From NCBI RefSeq assembly GCF_002933855.1, contig NZ_BFAQ01000031.1, positions 98,494 through 162,493 of the forward strand: a stretch of DNA of 64,000 nucleotides, written 5' to 3'. This document shows, in pieces, positions 50,154 to 59,541 of this stretch. This DNA is from Vibrio penaeicida. GTDB taxonomy: Bacteria > Pseudomonadota > Gammaproteobacteria > Enterobacterales > Vibrionaceae. A program made the position numbers and the translations under genes. The notes beneath the pieces were generated by a model. That model was not told the DNA's origin, made no database searches, and saw only the letters and a program-made list of their open reading frames with translations. Every line of letters starts with the position of its first letter. The stretch's first letter is position 1.

Positions 50154-50190
50154 TTGCATCTATTTGCAAAATGGGATTTGCAAAATGCAA
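50154..50190. promoter_or_regulatory. LuxO-like binding sites downstream of qrr
   Basis: TTGCA-AAA-TGCAA (50178-50190) fits the LuxO site TTGCAwwwTGCAA exactly. A second pair of half-sites (TTGCA at 50154-50158 and TTGCA at 50164-50168) lies just before it. These sites are 160-200 bases beyond the qrr terminator; no sigma-54 promoter was found next to them. Confidence 0.55.
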
Positions 50191-50315
50191 AATATGGAGT
50201 GAAAATGTGTTTTATAGCTCAAAAGAGCCAAATATGACAATTAGATTTTGATCACAAATCTATATTCTAGAAGAGGTTTCTTTGAGGCTTATAAATACGA
50301 GTGGATTATAGGAAA

Positions 50316-51005
50316 TTAGAGATTCTTAAATGCCCAGCGGTAGGCGTTGTAAATAGCTTCTTTCGCGTCTCCTTTCTTCATTATACCTGTGCTCGACAAT
50401 ATGTTGTCCGCTGGCCAAGTTAATACCTCTTGTACTGAGGCTCTCAATAAAGAGGTCTTGTTAATTTGTACTCTATTCCATATTGGTAAGCTCATCACGT
50501 AAGATGCGCCATTTAGAACCGCGTAGAGCCGCTGGCTTAAGGGTAGGTGTGGTTGAGACATAACCAATAAGTCAGGTAGCAAAAGGGTGCGGCTGACTGG
50601 GTCACAGAACAAAACTTTCCTAGGCTGGTCAGAACCGAGTATAGACGCTTGAAATACTTCTCCTTTAAGAAAAGGATGCGTTGATGAAGAGAGTGCGTCG
50701 TCGAAATTGAGATCAGACCGTGTTTGAATGACGGTTGGAGTCGCTAGAAAGTACGCGTCCGAATATGCCAACCACCATTCCGACAGCGCATAATGGTAGC
50801 TTGGTGATGACACTATTACCTGACCTACCATGCCAATCCCAGAAAGGGACAGTTGCAACTGAGTGGTTAACTCAACGGGGTTGATTACGATCAACATCCC
50901 GTCATCTCTTTTTAACACAAACATTCTATGTATGTTGGTTATGCCGAAGTGACGGATTGTGGTATCCCAGTACCAGAGTCGATTGGGGTGCCATTCGATT
51001 AACAT
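50316..51005 (-). CDS. DUF4336-like protein
   Basis: 229 residues, resembling DUF4336, a metallo-beta-lactamase-like fold. VSSPSYHYALSEWWLAYSDAYFLATP corresponds to the family's (SP)xxHHxxxxxW region, but the second His is replaced by Tyr and no complete metal site is visible. Function unknown. It ends 36 bases upstream of malT's stop, co-directional, so it may be co-transcribed with it. Confidence 0.65.
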   Translation of the reverse strand: MLIEWHPNRLWYWDTTIRHFGITNIHRMFVLKRDDGMLIVINPVELTTQLQLSLSGIGMVGQVIVSSPSYHYALSEWWLAYSDAYFLATPTVIQTRSDLNFDDALSSSTHPFLKGEVFQASILGSDQPRKVLFCDPVSRTLLLPDLLVMSQPHLPLSQRLYAVLNGASYVMSLPIWNRVQINKTSLLRASVQEVLTWPADNILSSTGIMKKGDAKEAIYNAYRWAFKNL

Positions 51006-51041
51006 CAGACCTCCATGTCTGTTGGTCTCTCGCTGTACGCG

Positions 51042-53753
51042 CTAAACGTAACCCATTAGGTGAAGAAGGTTTTCGGCAGTTTCCACTGCTTCCTTTCTAT
51101 TTGCAATAGCCAATTTTTGATACAGGTTACGAATGTGAGTCTTGATGGTAGTGCCTGCAACATCCAGCTCATGAGAGATCTGCTCGTTACTTAACCCAGC
51201 ATAGATTAACCCTAAAACCTGCCATTCTCTTTGAGTTAACGGGCTGGTTTTGACCAATTCAGGTACGTCAGGGTGATTGACCAATTTCTCGATCAGTTGT
51301 TCATCAAAATGGACTGAGCGATTTCGATGTTTGTTGCTTATCTCTTTGATCAGTTGTTGAATACGATGCTTTTCAATATCCCCTACGCTGGCTTTAGCAA
51401 ACAAGCTTTTCAAGGGGGGAAGCAATCGTTCTCCATCAGCTAAGTAATAACCTATAAAGCCTGTTTGCAAGGTTAACTTCATTGCTTTTTCCAGTGCATC
51501 TTCCGCTTTTTCTTGTTCATCCATCAAGATATGAATATTGGCTTCCAATACAAGGTTTCTATTCTGATCGGTGACCAAACAGGCACTTATGGCTTCATTT
51601 TGCAAAAATGCCATGGTTTCTTTGGCTTGCTCCACCATATTTAAACTGAGATAAGCACGGCAAATGTTTCGCCATTGGAGTTGGCTAAAGTGATTTCGCG
51701 CAGCTGTGGGGCGTTGAACCGTGCCTAACCAATGTTCAATTTCTGACGGCATCCCCTTAGCTTGCCAGTACAGCAGCAGTGAAAGTGATGCGTTGGCACT
51801 CCAATCTATGTGATAGTCCGAATGTTGTATTAGGTGCTGAATTTGTTCAACATAGCGTGCAGCTTTATCCAATTCCCCACGACCGATGGCAATACGAGCC
51901 AGCATAGAGTAGCCAAATAGATGGTTGCTTTGATCGTGCTTTCCAAGAACATCTAGACCACGGAATGCGCAATCTTCTGCTTCGTCCAGTTTGTTCCATC
52001 CCCAAAGTACTTGAGCGCGAATACGAAGCAGAAATTCATGGAGAGGAAGTTGGTTTAAGTGCTGTTCTTGCACCAACCGGAATGCTTTGTCTTGAACCTC
52101 GTATGCTGATTGTACAAGCCCTTGTGCAATCAGAATCTCGCTTTGTTGCAACAGTGCCCAAAGTGCTTGAGGGACAATTTGGTATTGGCGCGCCAGTTTT
52201 TCTGTTTGCTGCATCAAAGGCAGAGCACGATCCAAATGACCCAAAACATGGTTGACTTCTCCCATGACCGACGTAGCAACAATACGGCTCCGATAAGTTG
52301 TTGGGTTGAGCTGGCTAAGTGCAAGCTCTGCCAATTGTTGTGCACGTTCTGGTTCATTTTGATTAATAGCGACCTGTGCCAATAAGGCGTTTACTTGCCC
52401 TTGGTCGTTATTGGTCAGCTCTAACTCTTTGAGGGCAAGTTGCTTACCTGCTTCATCCAGTAATGCTCCCACTCTGTCGTATTGGTGCTGACTTTGAGCT
52501 ATCCACGCCCGTAACAGTGCCAAACTTGGTTGACTGAATCGCTGGTCGATAGGTAAAAACTCCAATGCACGCTCCAATAATGCGAGTTCTCCTTTGTTGA
52601 ACATCGCCCACCCGTGCTCATTTAAAATATGAATCACAAGATCAGCGTCTTTCGATTTTAAGGCGTGATTAAGCGCTTGATCTGAGTTCTTGTGATGCAG
52701 CCATGCTTTTGCTGCCGCGTGATGAAGGGAGGTGTCTTGATTAGGTAGGTGAGTTTGTCTTTCATGCGCCAAAAATTCACCAAACAAATTGTGGAAGCGA
52801 TACCAGTTTTGTTCACCTTCTAATGGATAAATAAACAAACCAAATCGGTTGAGGTTTTCTATCATGCTTAACGAGTCATCCCTGCCTGTTACTTGAACCG
52901 CGAGTGCGTCGTTAAACATATCGAATACCGAACATTGCATTAAAAAATGCCTTGTTTCTGAATCTAACAAGTCGAACACCTCTTCAACGAGGTAATCCCA
53001 AAGATGGCTATGATTGAAATCCGATATGGTTGCTGCGGATTGGATTAACGTCCTTTTTTGATGCTGTGCCTGTAAAGCAAATAGCTGAAGCGCGGAAGGC
53101 CAACCTTCTACGTATTGGCAAAGCATGTCCGCGGTAGAATCATCAATACCGTCGGTGACTCTTAGGTTAAAAAAACGTGTGGTTTCGTCTTTATCAAATG
53201 CCAGCGACTCGTTATCGACTTCGATCATCAAATCGCGAACTCGTAAGTTGGCAGCGCCTAAAGGGGGAAGAGCACGGCTAGTGACAACTAAAGTGATGTT
53301 TTCAGGTAAATGTTTTAAGAAAAATCGTAGCCCGTCGTGAATCTCTTCATTGATGATGCAGTGATAATCATCCAGTACTAAATAGCAAGTATCGGTGATT
53401 TGGCTTATTTCAGAAAAGAGTTCGCTGAATAAAGATTTGAGCGAAGAAAACTGTCTTTTTTCAGCCAGAGCAAGAGACTTCTTACAGGCGTTACCTGTCG
53501 CGTTATTAAGCGCTCGCAAAAAGTAGTTAACAAACCGGAAAGTTTCGTTGTCCGTATCGTCAATACTGAACCACCCAACATTAGGCTGCTCAGTTAGCCA
53601 TTGCGCAGCCATGGTAGTTTTTCCATATCCAGCAGGTGAACGAAACAAAATCAGTTTGCAGAAGGGCGCTTGTTTGAGGAGCTCTAACACTCTTGGTCGG
53701 AGAATAGCGTTGTGCAAGCGTTTAGGACGAGTGAGCTTAGAAGGGATCCACAT
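51042..53753 (-). CDS. malT: MalT, LuxR-family transcriptional activator of the maltose regulon
   Basis: 903 residues, the size of MalT (STAND family). Walker A FRSPAGYGKTTMAAQWL (about 38-54), YLVLDDYHCI as Walker B, a long helical TPR-like region and a C-terminal LuxR helix-turn-helix (TQREWQVLGLIYAGLSNEQISHELDVAGTTIKTHIRNLYQKL). It binds ATP and maltotriose and activates malPQ. It is divergent from malP, with a 725-base gap containing CRP and MalT-type sites. Confidence 0.95.
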   Translation of the reverse strand: MWIPSKLTRPKRLHNAILRPRVLELLKQAPFCKLILFRSPAGYGKTTMAAQWLTEQPNVGWFSIDDTDNETFRFVNYFLRALNNATGNACKKSLALAEKRQFSSLKSLFSELFSEISQITDTCYLVLDDYHCIINEEIHDGLRFFLKHLPENITLVVTSRALPPLGAANLRVRDLMIEVDNESLAFDKDETTRFFNLRVTDGIDDSTADMLCQYVEGWPSALQLFALQAQHQKRTLIQSAATISDFNHSHLWDYLVEEVFDLLDSETRHFLMQCSVFDMFNDALAVQVTGRDDSLSMIENLNRFGLFIYPLEGEQNWYRFHNLFGEFLAHERQTHLPNQDTSLHHAAAKAWLHHKNSDQALNHALKSKDADLVIHILNEHGWAMFNKGELALLERALEFLPIDQRFSQPSLALLRAWIAQSQHQYDRVGALLDEAGKQLALKELELTNNDQGQVNALLAQVAINQNEPERAQQLAELALSQLNPTTYRSRIVATSVMGEVNHVLGHLDRALPLMQQTEKLARQYQIVPQALWALLQQSEILIAQGLVQSAYEVQDKAFRLVQEQHLNQLPLHEFLLRIRAQVLWGWNKLDEAEDCAFRGLDVLGKHDQSNHLFGYSMLARIAIGRGELDKAARYVEQIQHLIQHSDYHIDWSANASLSLLLYWQAKGMPSEIEHWLGTVQRPTAARNHFSQLQWRNICRAYLSLNMVEQAKETMAFLQNEAISACLVTDQNRNLVLEANIHILMDEQEKAEDALEKAMKLTLQTGFIGYYLADGERLLPPLKSLFAKASVGDIEKHRIQQLIKEISNKHRNRSVHFDEQLIEKLVNHPDVPELVKTSPLTQREWQVLGLIYAGLSNEQISHELDVAGTTIKTHIRNLYQKLAIANRKEAVETAENLLHLMGYV

Positions 53754-54478
53754 GGTTATACTTCTAGTTATTGGTGAATTCTAGATTGGATACTACGAGG
53801 AGCCGTTCTCACCTACATTGATCGATCTCTTAAATCCGGATCTGTGGCTAATAATGGGTACGCCTACGCCCTAAAAGTGTGATTTATATCACATTGATTT
53901 ATGAGTCAGAATAGAAATTAGGTTAAGAAAACACGAATTTAAGGCACGTATTAACAAATTGTCGTGCCCATTTTTGGTGCAGTAACGAGCATCACTGGGC
54001 TTAAAACCCAAATATCGTCATTGTATTTCCGACCCGATTACTCGTGTTGCAAAAAAAATATGAATTTGATCACCTTAGGCGTTTATGCTGTGCGACATTT
54101 GAGTGATAGCTCACCATGTTGACGCATTTCTCAACCCTACGCCCTCTTTCCTCCTCCTTCTCATCCCCTAATCAGGATGATGTTTTCATCCTTTATTACG
54201 CGGAACATAGACATGCTACCCAAGCGGTTTTTGTTCGATGGCTGTACTTGTTCAGTTAGGTGCAACTCAAAACGATGTTTGCTGTGAGCATTAACACCAG
54301 AATCGATATTACTGGTTTGTTTCTCAAAGCTTATTCACCGCTTGGCTATCGTCCCAAGTATGCTTTTTGTGCTGAGTTTTCGTCCGTTAATGGCTTGCCT
54401 AATAAGAGTCAACTGCGTTTGGTAGTCTATCGCATAAGGTGGTTTGGGGTTATGGAGAACCAACAATGAGAATTCCAA
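53754..54478. promoter_or_regulatory. malT-malP intergenic region with CRP and MalT-box sites
   Basis: Contains a textbook CRP site, TGTGA-TTTATA-TCACA (53878-53893), 125 bases upstream of malT. Nearer malP lies CTCATCCCC (54160-54168; GGGGATGAG on the minus strand), a good MalT box, with CCTCCTCC next to it (54150-54157) and GGATGA-TGTTT-TCATCC (54175-54191). An ORF at 54260-54469 has no ribosome-binding site or domain and is not annotated as a gene. Confidence 0.7.
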
Positions 54479-56956
54479 ATGAAGCCTAATAAGCAATCAA
54501 ATATAGAAAAACAAAAGAATTTTAATAAAGAAGAGTTCAAACAGTCCGTAAAAAAACATTTGGCAGCAACTTATGCAACTACCGTTGAAAACGCGTCTGA
54601 AAGAGCTTGGTACTTAGCAACAGGTCGTGCGTTGGCTGAGCTTACAACCTTCGACTTGCTTGAAACCGAAAACGATCCAAATATCAAAAACGCCAAAAGC
54701 GTTAACTATCTATCCCTTGAATTCCTTATTGGTCGATTAACAGGCAACAACTTAATTAGTATGGGGTTGTATGAATCTGTCGATGAAGCCGTAAAGGAAT
54801 TAGGTCAGAACCTAACGGATATTCTCGAAGAAGAACGAGATCCAGCTTTAGGAAATGGTGGTTTAGGGCGTTTGGCAGCGTGTTTTATGGACTCTTGCGC
54901 TGCCCAACAGTACCCAACCGTTGGCTACGGTCTTCATTACGAATATGGATTGTTTCGCCAATCATTTGAAGAATGCCATCAAAAAGAAGCGCCAGATGCG
55001 TGGGCGGGTGTTGAAGGCTATCCGTGGGAAATCGCAAGACCAGAGTTTGCTCAGCAAGCTGGGTTCTACGGGTTTGTCGAGACCTACCTGAATGATGCCG
55101 GAGTAGAAAAACGCCGCTGGAAACCGGGCATGTTTGTTCAAGGAATGCCGTGGGATATGCCAATTGTGGGCTATCAAAGTCGAACCGTTTACCCACTGAG
55201 GCTATGGGAATGCCGCGCCATTGCGCCATTCAGCTTAGCAAGTTTTAACAACGGTGATTATTTCGAAGCACAGCATGCTCTAATTGATGCAGGTAACGTA
55301 ACAAAAGTGCTGTACCCGAATGACAACCACGAAAAAGGAAAAACGCTGCGCTTAATGCAGCAATACTTTCATGTACGTTGTTCAATGGCGGATATTTTAC
55401 GTCGTCATACAGAAAATGGTCACGCGCTGGAAAAACTCCCAGAATACGAAACGATTCAGCTGAACGATACGCACCCTACCGTCGCTATCCCTGAACTGAT
55501 GCGTATTCTGATCGATGAACACAATTACGAATGGGATGCAGCGTGGCAGATATGCTCTAGCACCTTTGCTTACACCAATCATACGTTACTACCAGAAGCA
55601 CTCGAAACGTGGAGCGAAGCATTGCTTCAGCGTTTACTTCCTCGTCATATGGAGATCATTTACCAAATCAACCACTTATTCCTTCTTGAAGTGAAAGAGA
55701 AATGGCCAGGTGATGTCGACAAAATGCGCAAGCTTTCCATCATTGAAGAAGGGACACACCGAATGGTGCGAATGGCGAATTTGTGCGTTGTTGGAGCCTA
55801 TGCTGTTAACGGAGTAGCTGCACTTCACTCTGCTTTGGTTAAGAAAGATCTGTTCCCGGAATTTAATGAAATGTTCCCTAAACGATTGCAGAACGTAACC
55901 AATGGTGTAACCCCAAGACGTTGGTTGAAGTTTTGTAATCCAGAACTTTCTGACCTCATTACCAGCAAGATAGGTGAGGATTGGATAGCGAACTTAGATG
56001 AACTGAGAAAAATCGAATCGTTTTCGACAGATACCGAGTTCCAAGCCGATTTCATGCGTGTGAAACAAGGGAATAAGCAGCGCTTGGCAAATTGGGTCAA
56101 AGACAACATGGATATTGAGTTAGATACCAATGCCATATTTGATGTCCAAATCAAACGCTTGCATGAATATAAACGTCAGCATCTAAACTTGCTTCACATT
56201 CTATCTCTGTATCACAGGCTACTTAACGAACCTTCATTTGATATGGTTCCTCGTGTCGTTTTCTTTGCAGCTAAAGCTGCGCCAGGTTACCACTTGGCTA
56301 AAGAAATCATTTATGCCATCAACAAAGTGGCAGAGAAAATCAACAGCGATGAGCGCGTTAATCACAAACTGAAAATCGTGTTCATGCCTGATTATCGCGT
56401 CAGTATGGCTGAAATCATTATTCCTGCTGCGGATGTATCAGAGCAAATCTCTACGGCAGGCAAAGAAGCATCCGGTACAGGTAACATGAAACTCGCGCTC
56501 AATGGCGCTCTGACTATTGGAACCATGGATGGTGCAAACGTCGAGATTCGAGAAGAAGTCGGAGACGACAACATTTACATCTTCGGTCTAGAAGTGGATG
56601 AAGTGACGGCCTTACGAGAGAAAGGCTATAACCCGTATGACTATTACCATGCCGATCACCTACTGAAAGCATCGCTCGATCTTCTTCTTGGTGAAGAATT
56701 CACACCAGGTGAACCTGGCCGCTTAGCCGCTACCTACGAGAGCTTGTTAGATGGGGGAGACCCATATCTGGTTCTGGCTGATTTTGCGTCTTATGTTAAA
56801 GCACATGAAGATATGGATACTCAGTACAGAGACCAACAAGGCTGGGCGAGAAAAGCCATTATCAATACTGCTTTGGTTGGCAAATTTAGCTCAGATAGAA
56901 GCATCCGCGACTACGTGAACAATATTTGGAAACTGAAAGCGGTTAAGCGTCAGTAA
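54479..56956 (+). CDS. malP: Glycogen/maltodextrin phosphorylase
   Basis: 825 residues, the size of bacterial alpha-glucan phosphorylases. EASGTGNMKLALNGALTIGT contains the lysine that binds pyridoxal phosphate (the Lys of GTGNMK). QLNDTHPT, GNGGLGRLAACFMDS and DVQIKRLHEYKRQ are further signatures. It splits glucose-1-phosphate off maltodextrins. It is the first gene of the malPQ-type block downstream of the MalT boxes; the ATG has a weak GAG upstream. Confidence 0.95.
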   Translation: MKPNKQSNIEKQKNFNKEEFKQSVKKHLAATYATTVENASERAWYLATGRALAELTTFDLLETENDPNIKNAKSVNYLSLEFLIGRLTGNNLISMGLYESVDEAVKELGQNLTDILEEERDPALGNGGLGRLAACFMDSCAAQQYPTVGYGLHYEYGLFRQSFEECHQKEAPDAWAGVEGYPWEIARPEFAQQAGFYGFVETYLNDAGVEKRRWKPGMFVQGMPWDMPIVGYQSRTVYPLRLWECRAIAPFSLASFNNGDYFEAQHALIDAGNVTKVLYPNDNHEKGKTLRLMQQYFHVRCSMADILRRHTENGHALEKLPEYETIQLNDTHPTVAIPELMRILIDEHNYEWDAAWQICSSTFAYTNHTLLPEALETWSEALLQRLLPRHMEIIYQINHLFLLEVKEKWPGDVDKMRKLSIIEEGTHRMVRMANLCVVGAYAVNGVAALHSALVKKDLFPEFNEMFPKRLQNVTNGVTPRRWLKFCNPELSDLITSKIGEDWIANLDELRKIESFSTDTEFQADFMRVKQGNKQRLANWVKDNMDIELDTNAIFDVQIKRLHEYKRQHLNLLHILSLYHRLLNEPSFDMVPRVVFFAAKAAPGYHLAKEIIYAINKVAEKINSDERVNHKLKIVFMPDYRVSMAEIIIPAADVSEQISTAGKEASGTGNMKLALNGALTIGTMDGANVEIREEVGDDNIYIFGLEVDEVTALREKGYNPYDYYHADHLLKASLDLLLGEEFTPGEPGRLAATYESLLDGGDPYLVLADFASYVKAHEDMDTQYRDQQGWARKAIINTALVGKFSSDRSIRDYVNNIWKLKAVKRQ

Positions 56957-56966
56957 TACGTAAAAC

Positions 56967-56989
56967 GCCCTTAGATCGAGAATAAGGGC
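56967..56989 (+). other. Hairpin between malP and malQ
   Basis: GCCCTTA-GATCGAGAA-TAAGGGC (56967-56989) with no T-run; a second inverted pair AGCAAAAG...CTTTTGCT (57009-57016 and 57044-57051) follows. These may protect the malP mRNA or reduce readthrough. Confidence 0.5.
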
Positions 56990-57097
56990 TCAGTTGGCTA
57001 GTTCTGATAGCAAAAGTGGGTGAGTTGGTTAAGGCAATCCCCTGCTTTTGCTGCAGAAATACAGGAAGGTAGATAACGTCGACCTTCGGAGATCGAT

Positions 57098-59287
57098 ATG
57101 AAAGAAGTAAGTAAGACCACACCGGAAGCAATAAAACGCGTCGCTTCTATGGCAAACATTTCGGACCACTACATTAATGCAATGGGAGATGAAACGGATG
57201 TCTCCACCGTAACTGTCGAGTATTTACTGTCGTCGCTAGGTTACGACGTTTCGAATGATAAAGCCCTGCTCAAATCTGCTGAGAAGAAGCACAAGAAGCC
57301 CGTTTTACAGTCTATTCTGGTGCTGACGGATGATGAAGATGTGAATGTAGACTTGTACCTTGGGGCGAGCGCACGTGAAAGCGAATTCAGTTGGCGTTTA
57401 GAGACTGAAGAAGGGGATGTACTTGAAGGGTACTTACAATCTCAGATAGTGAGCGATCGCCGCAAAGCTGGTGGACCACTTACGTTTTCATTGCCTAATA
57501 ACCTTCCTTGGGGGTACCACAAGCTCACATTAACGCGTAAGCGTCGAAAAGCGCCTTATGAAATGACGTTAGTAATCGCCCCAAAAAGTTGCTACAAACA
57601 AGAACCCCTGTTGTGCGATGAAAAAATGTGGGGACCAAGTATTCAGTTATACACACTGCGCACATCTCATAACTGGGGTATAGGTGACTTTGGAGACTTA
57701 AAGCAACTTGTTGGAGAAGTAGCAGAAAGGGGAGGGGACTTCATTGGGCTCAATCCAATTCATTCTTTATTTCCTGCGAATCCAGAAGGCGCAAGCCCTT
57801 ACAGCCCCTCATCTCGTCGTTGGTTAAATATACTGTATATCGATGTAAGTTCCGTCCCTGAATTTGCACTGAGCAGTGAAGCACAGGCTCGCGTGGGCAG
57901 TTCAGAGTTTCAACAGCGTTTAGACCAAGCTCGAGAATCCCATTGGGTGAACTACAGTGAAGTCTCTGCTCTGAAAATGAGTGTACTCCCGACACTCTAC
58001 CAAGAATTCAAACGTCGCCATTTAGACAACAACACTGATAGAGCATCGGAGTTCATGCAGTTCGTTGACAATGGCGGGCAAAGCTTGCTGCAACAAGCGA
58101 CATTCGATGCATTACATGCCCACCTGCGCGAGCAATATGACGACATTTGGGGCTGGCCGGTATTCCCTGAAAAGTACCAAAAATATCATAGCCCATCGGT
58201 GCGCAAGTTTATTGTCGATGAGGAAGATGCCATTCAGCTATACCTGTATTTGCAATGGATTGCGGATGGTCAGATCCAAGAAGCTCAGCTATTGGCCGAA
58301 GAAAAAGGCATGCAGATAGGATTGTACAGAGATCTAGCGGTTGGGGTTTCGGATGCCGGCTCGGAAACATGGGCGGATACTGGAGAACTATGTCAGGATG
58401 TGAGCATTGGTGCGCCACCAGATATTCTAGGGCCACTTGGCCAAAACTGGGGTTTACCACCACTCAATCCTCAAGAACTGCAAGCAAGGTCATACAAGCC
58501 ATTTATCGATTTGATTCGAGCGAACATGAATCACTGCGGAGCATTGCGAATTGATCACGTCTTAGGTTTACTTCGTCTTTGGTGGGTGCCAAAGGGCAAG
58601 AGTGCGTCTGAAGGTGCTTACATTTACTATCCAGTAAAAGAGCTACTTGCATTACTGGCACTTGAAAGCCATCGTCACAAATGTTCGGTAATTGGTGAAG
58701 ACTTGGGTACAGTACCGGATGAAATTGTCGAATTACTTTCCGACGCTGGTATTCATTCCTACAAAGTGTTCTTTTTTGAAGTTGCCGAAGATGGTGGCTA
58801 TTACTCTCCAGAGCATTATTCTCAGCAGTCTATGTCGGCCCTTTGTACGCACGATATGCCGACCTTGAAAGGCTTTTGGCATTGTGACGACTTAAAGCTC
58901 GGGCAAGAACTGGGGCTGTATCCGGATGAAGATCAGTTAAATAAGCTGTTTGACGACAGATTAAGAAGCAAGCAAGAGATCCTGAACAGCGTTTCTTGGC
59001 ATGGGTATCTACCAGAAGGCATCGGTCGGGATGCTGCAACCGTTCCAATGGATAGACATTTAAGTGAAGCACTTCAGTTGCATTTAGCTGCTGGCAACAG
59101 CGCGTTGTTTAGCGTGCAACTAGAAGATTGGCTAGAGATGGATAACCCAGTCAACATTCCTGGTACTGTTGATGAATACCCCAACTGGCGCCGAAAGCTT
59201 TCAGTTAATTTGGATAACATTTTCTCGAACGACAATATTCACAGCCTAGCCGAGCAACTAACAGCGCTTAGGAAAAGTCGAGCTTAA
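57098..59287 (+). CDS. malQ: 4-alpha-glucanotransferase
   Basis: 729 residues, matching the E. coli-type MalQ including its N-terminal extension. LNPIHSLFPANPEGASPYSPSSRRW, ALRIDHVLGLLRLWWVP with the catalytic Asp, VIGEDLGTVPD with the catalytic Glu and CTHDMPTLKGFW are GH77 signatures. It disproportionates maltodextrins. GGAG lies close to the start. Confidence 0.95.
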   Translation: MKEVSKTTPEAIKRVASMANISDHYINAMGDETDVSTVTVEYLLSSLGYDVSNDKALLKSAEKKHKKPVLQSILVLTDDEDVNVDLYLGASARESEFSWRLETEEGDVLEGYLQSQIVSDRRKAGGPLTFSLPNNLPWGYHKLTLTRKRRKAPYEMTLVIAPKSCYKQEPLLCDEKMWGPSIQLYTLRTSHNWGIGDFGDLKQLVGEVAERGGDFIGLNPIHSLFPANPEGASPYSPSSRRWLNILYIDVSSVPEFALSSEAQARVGSSEFQQRLDQARESHWVNYSEVSALKMSVLPTLYQEFKRRHLDNNTDRASEFMQFVDNGGQSLLQQATFDALHAHLREQYDDIWGWPVFPEKYQKYHSPSVRKFIVDEEDAIQLYLYLQWIADGQIQEAQLLAEEKGMQIGLYRDLAVGVSDAGSETWADTGELCQDVSIGAPPDILGPLGQNWGLPPLNPQELQARSYKPFIDLIRANMNHCGALRIDHVLGLLRLWWVPKGKSASEGAYIYYPVKELLALLALESHRHKCSVIGEDLGTVPDEIVELLSDAGIHSYKVFFFEVAEDGGYYSPEHYSQQSMSALCTHDMPTLKGFWHCDDLKLGQELGLYPDEDQLNKLFDDRLRSKQEILNSVSWHGYLPEGIGRDAATVPMDRHLSEALQLHLAAGNSALFSVQLEDWLEMDNPVNIPGTVDEYPNWRRKLSVNLDNIFSNDNIHSLAEQLTALRKSRA

Positions 59288-59427
59288 TCCTTTTATGCAA
59301 GTGATTTCATTTTAACATTGAGATGATAAACTAAGTTGAAGATAGAATTGCCTATTGGTTAACCCTTTGTTGGATAATGTTTTTATCTAATAATCTGCCA
59401 CTTTCTATCACACTCTCATTTATAAAA

Positions 59428-59458
59428 CCTGCATTGGTTTAAGGTTAACCAATGCAGG
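59428..59458. repeat. Strong inverted repeat before glgB
   Basis: CCTGCATTGGTT / AACCAATGCAGG, twelve perfect pairs with a seven-base loop and no T-run. It lies about 85 bases before the glgB start, in a 254-base gap. Confidence 0.6.
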
Positions 59459-59541
59459 GCTCGGATTCTGCTTATGCAGATCAAACCTCAAATATTTCAA
59501 TAATTATTAATTAGCTAACAACGTTCTTAGGGGACAAGGCA

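Noticed and set aside
50100..50200. A second Qrr RNA driven by the LuxO-like sites
   Set aside because: No -24/-12 promoter and no Qrr core on either strand. On the minus strand TGTCAGGCGTTGC has the wrong spacing.
50049..50237. A 62-residue ORF spanning the LuxO-like sites
   Set aside because: Cysteine-rich, low-complexity translation without a ribosome-binding site; more likely non-coding.
54260..54469. A 69-residue ORF upstream of malP
   Set aside because: No ribosome-binding site or recognised family; it overlaps the control region.
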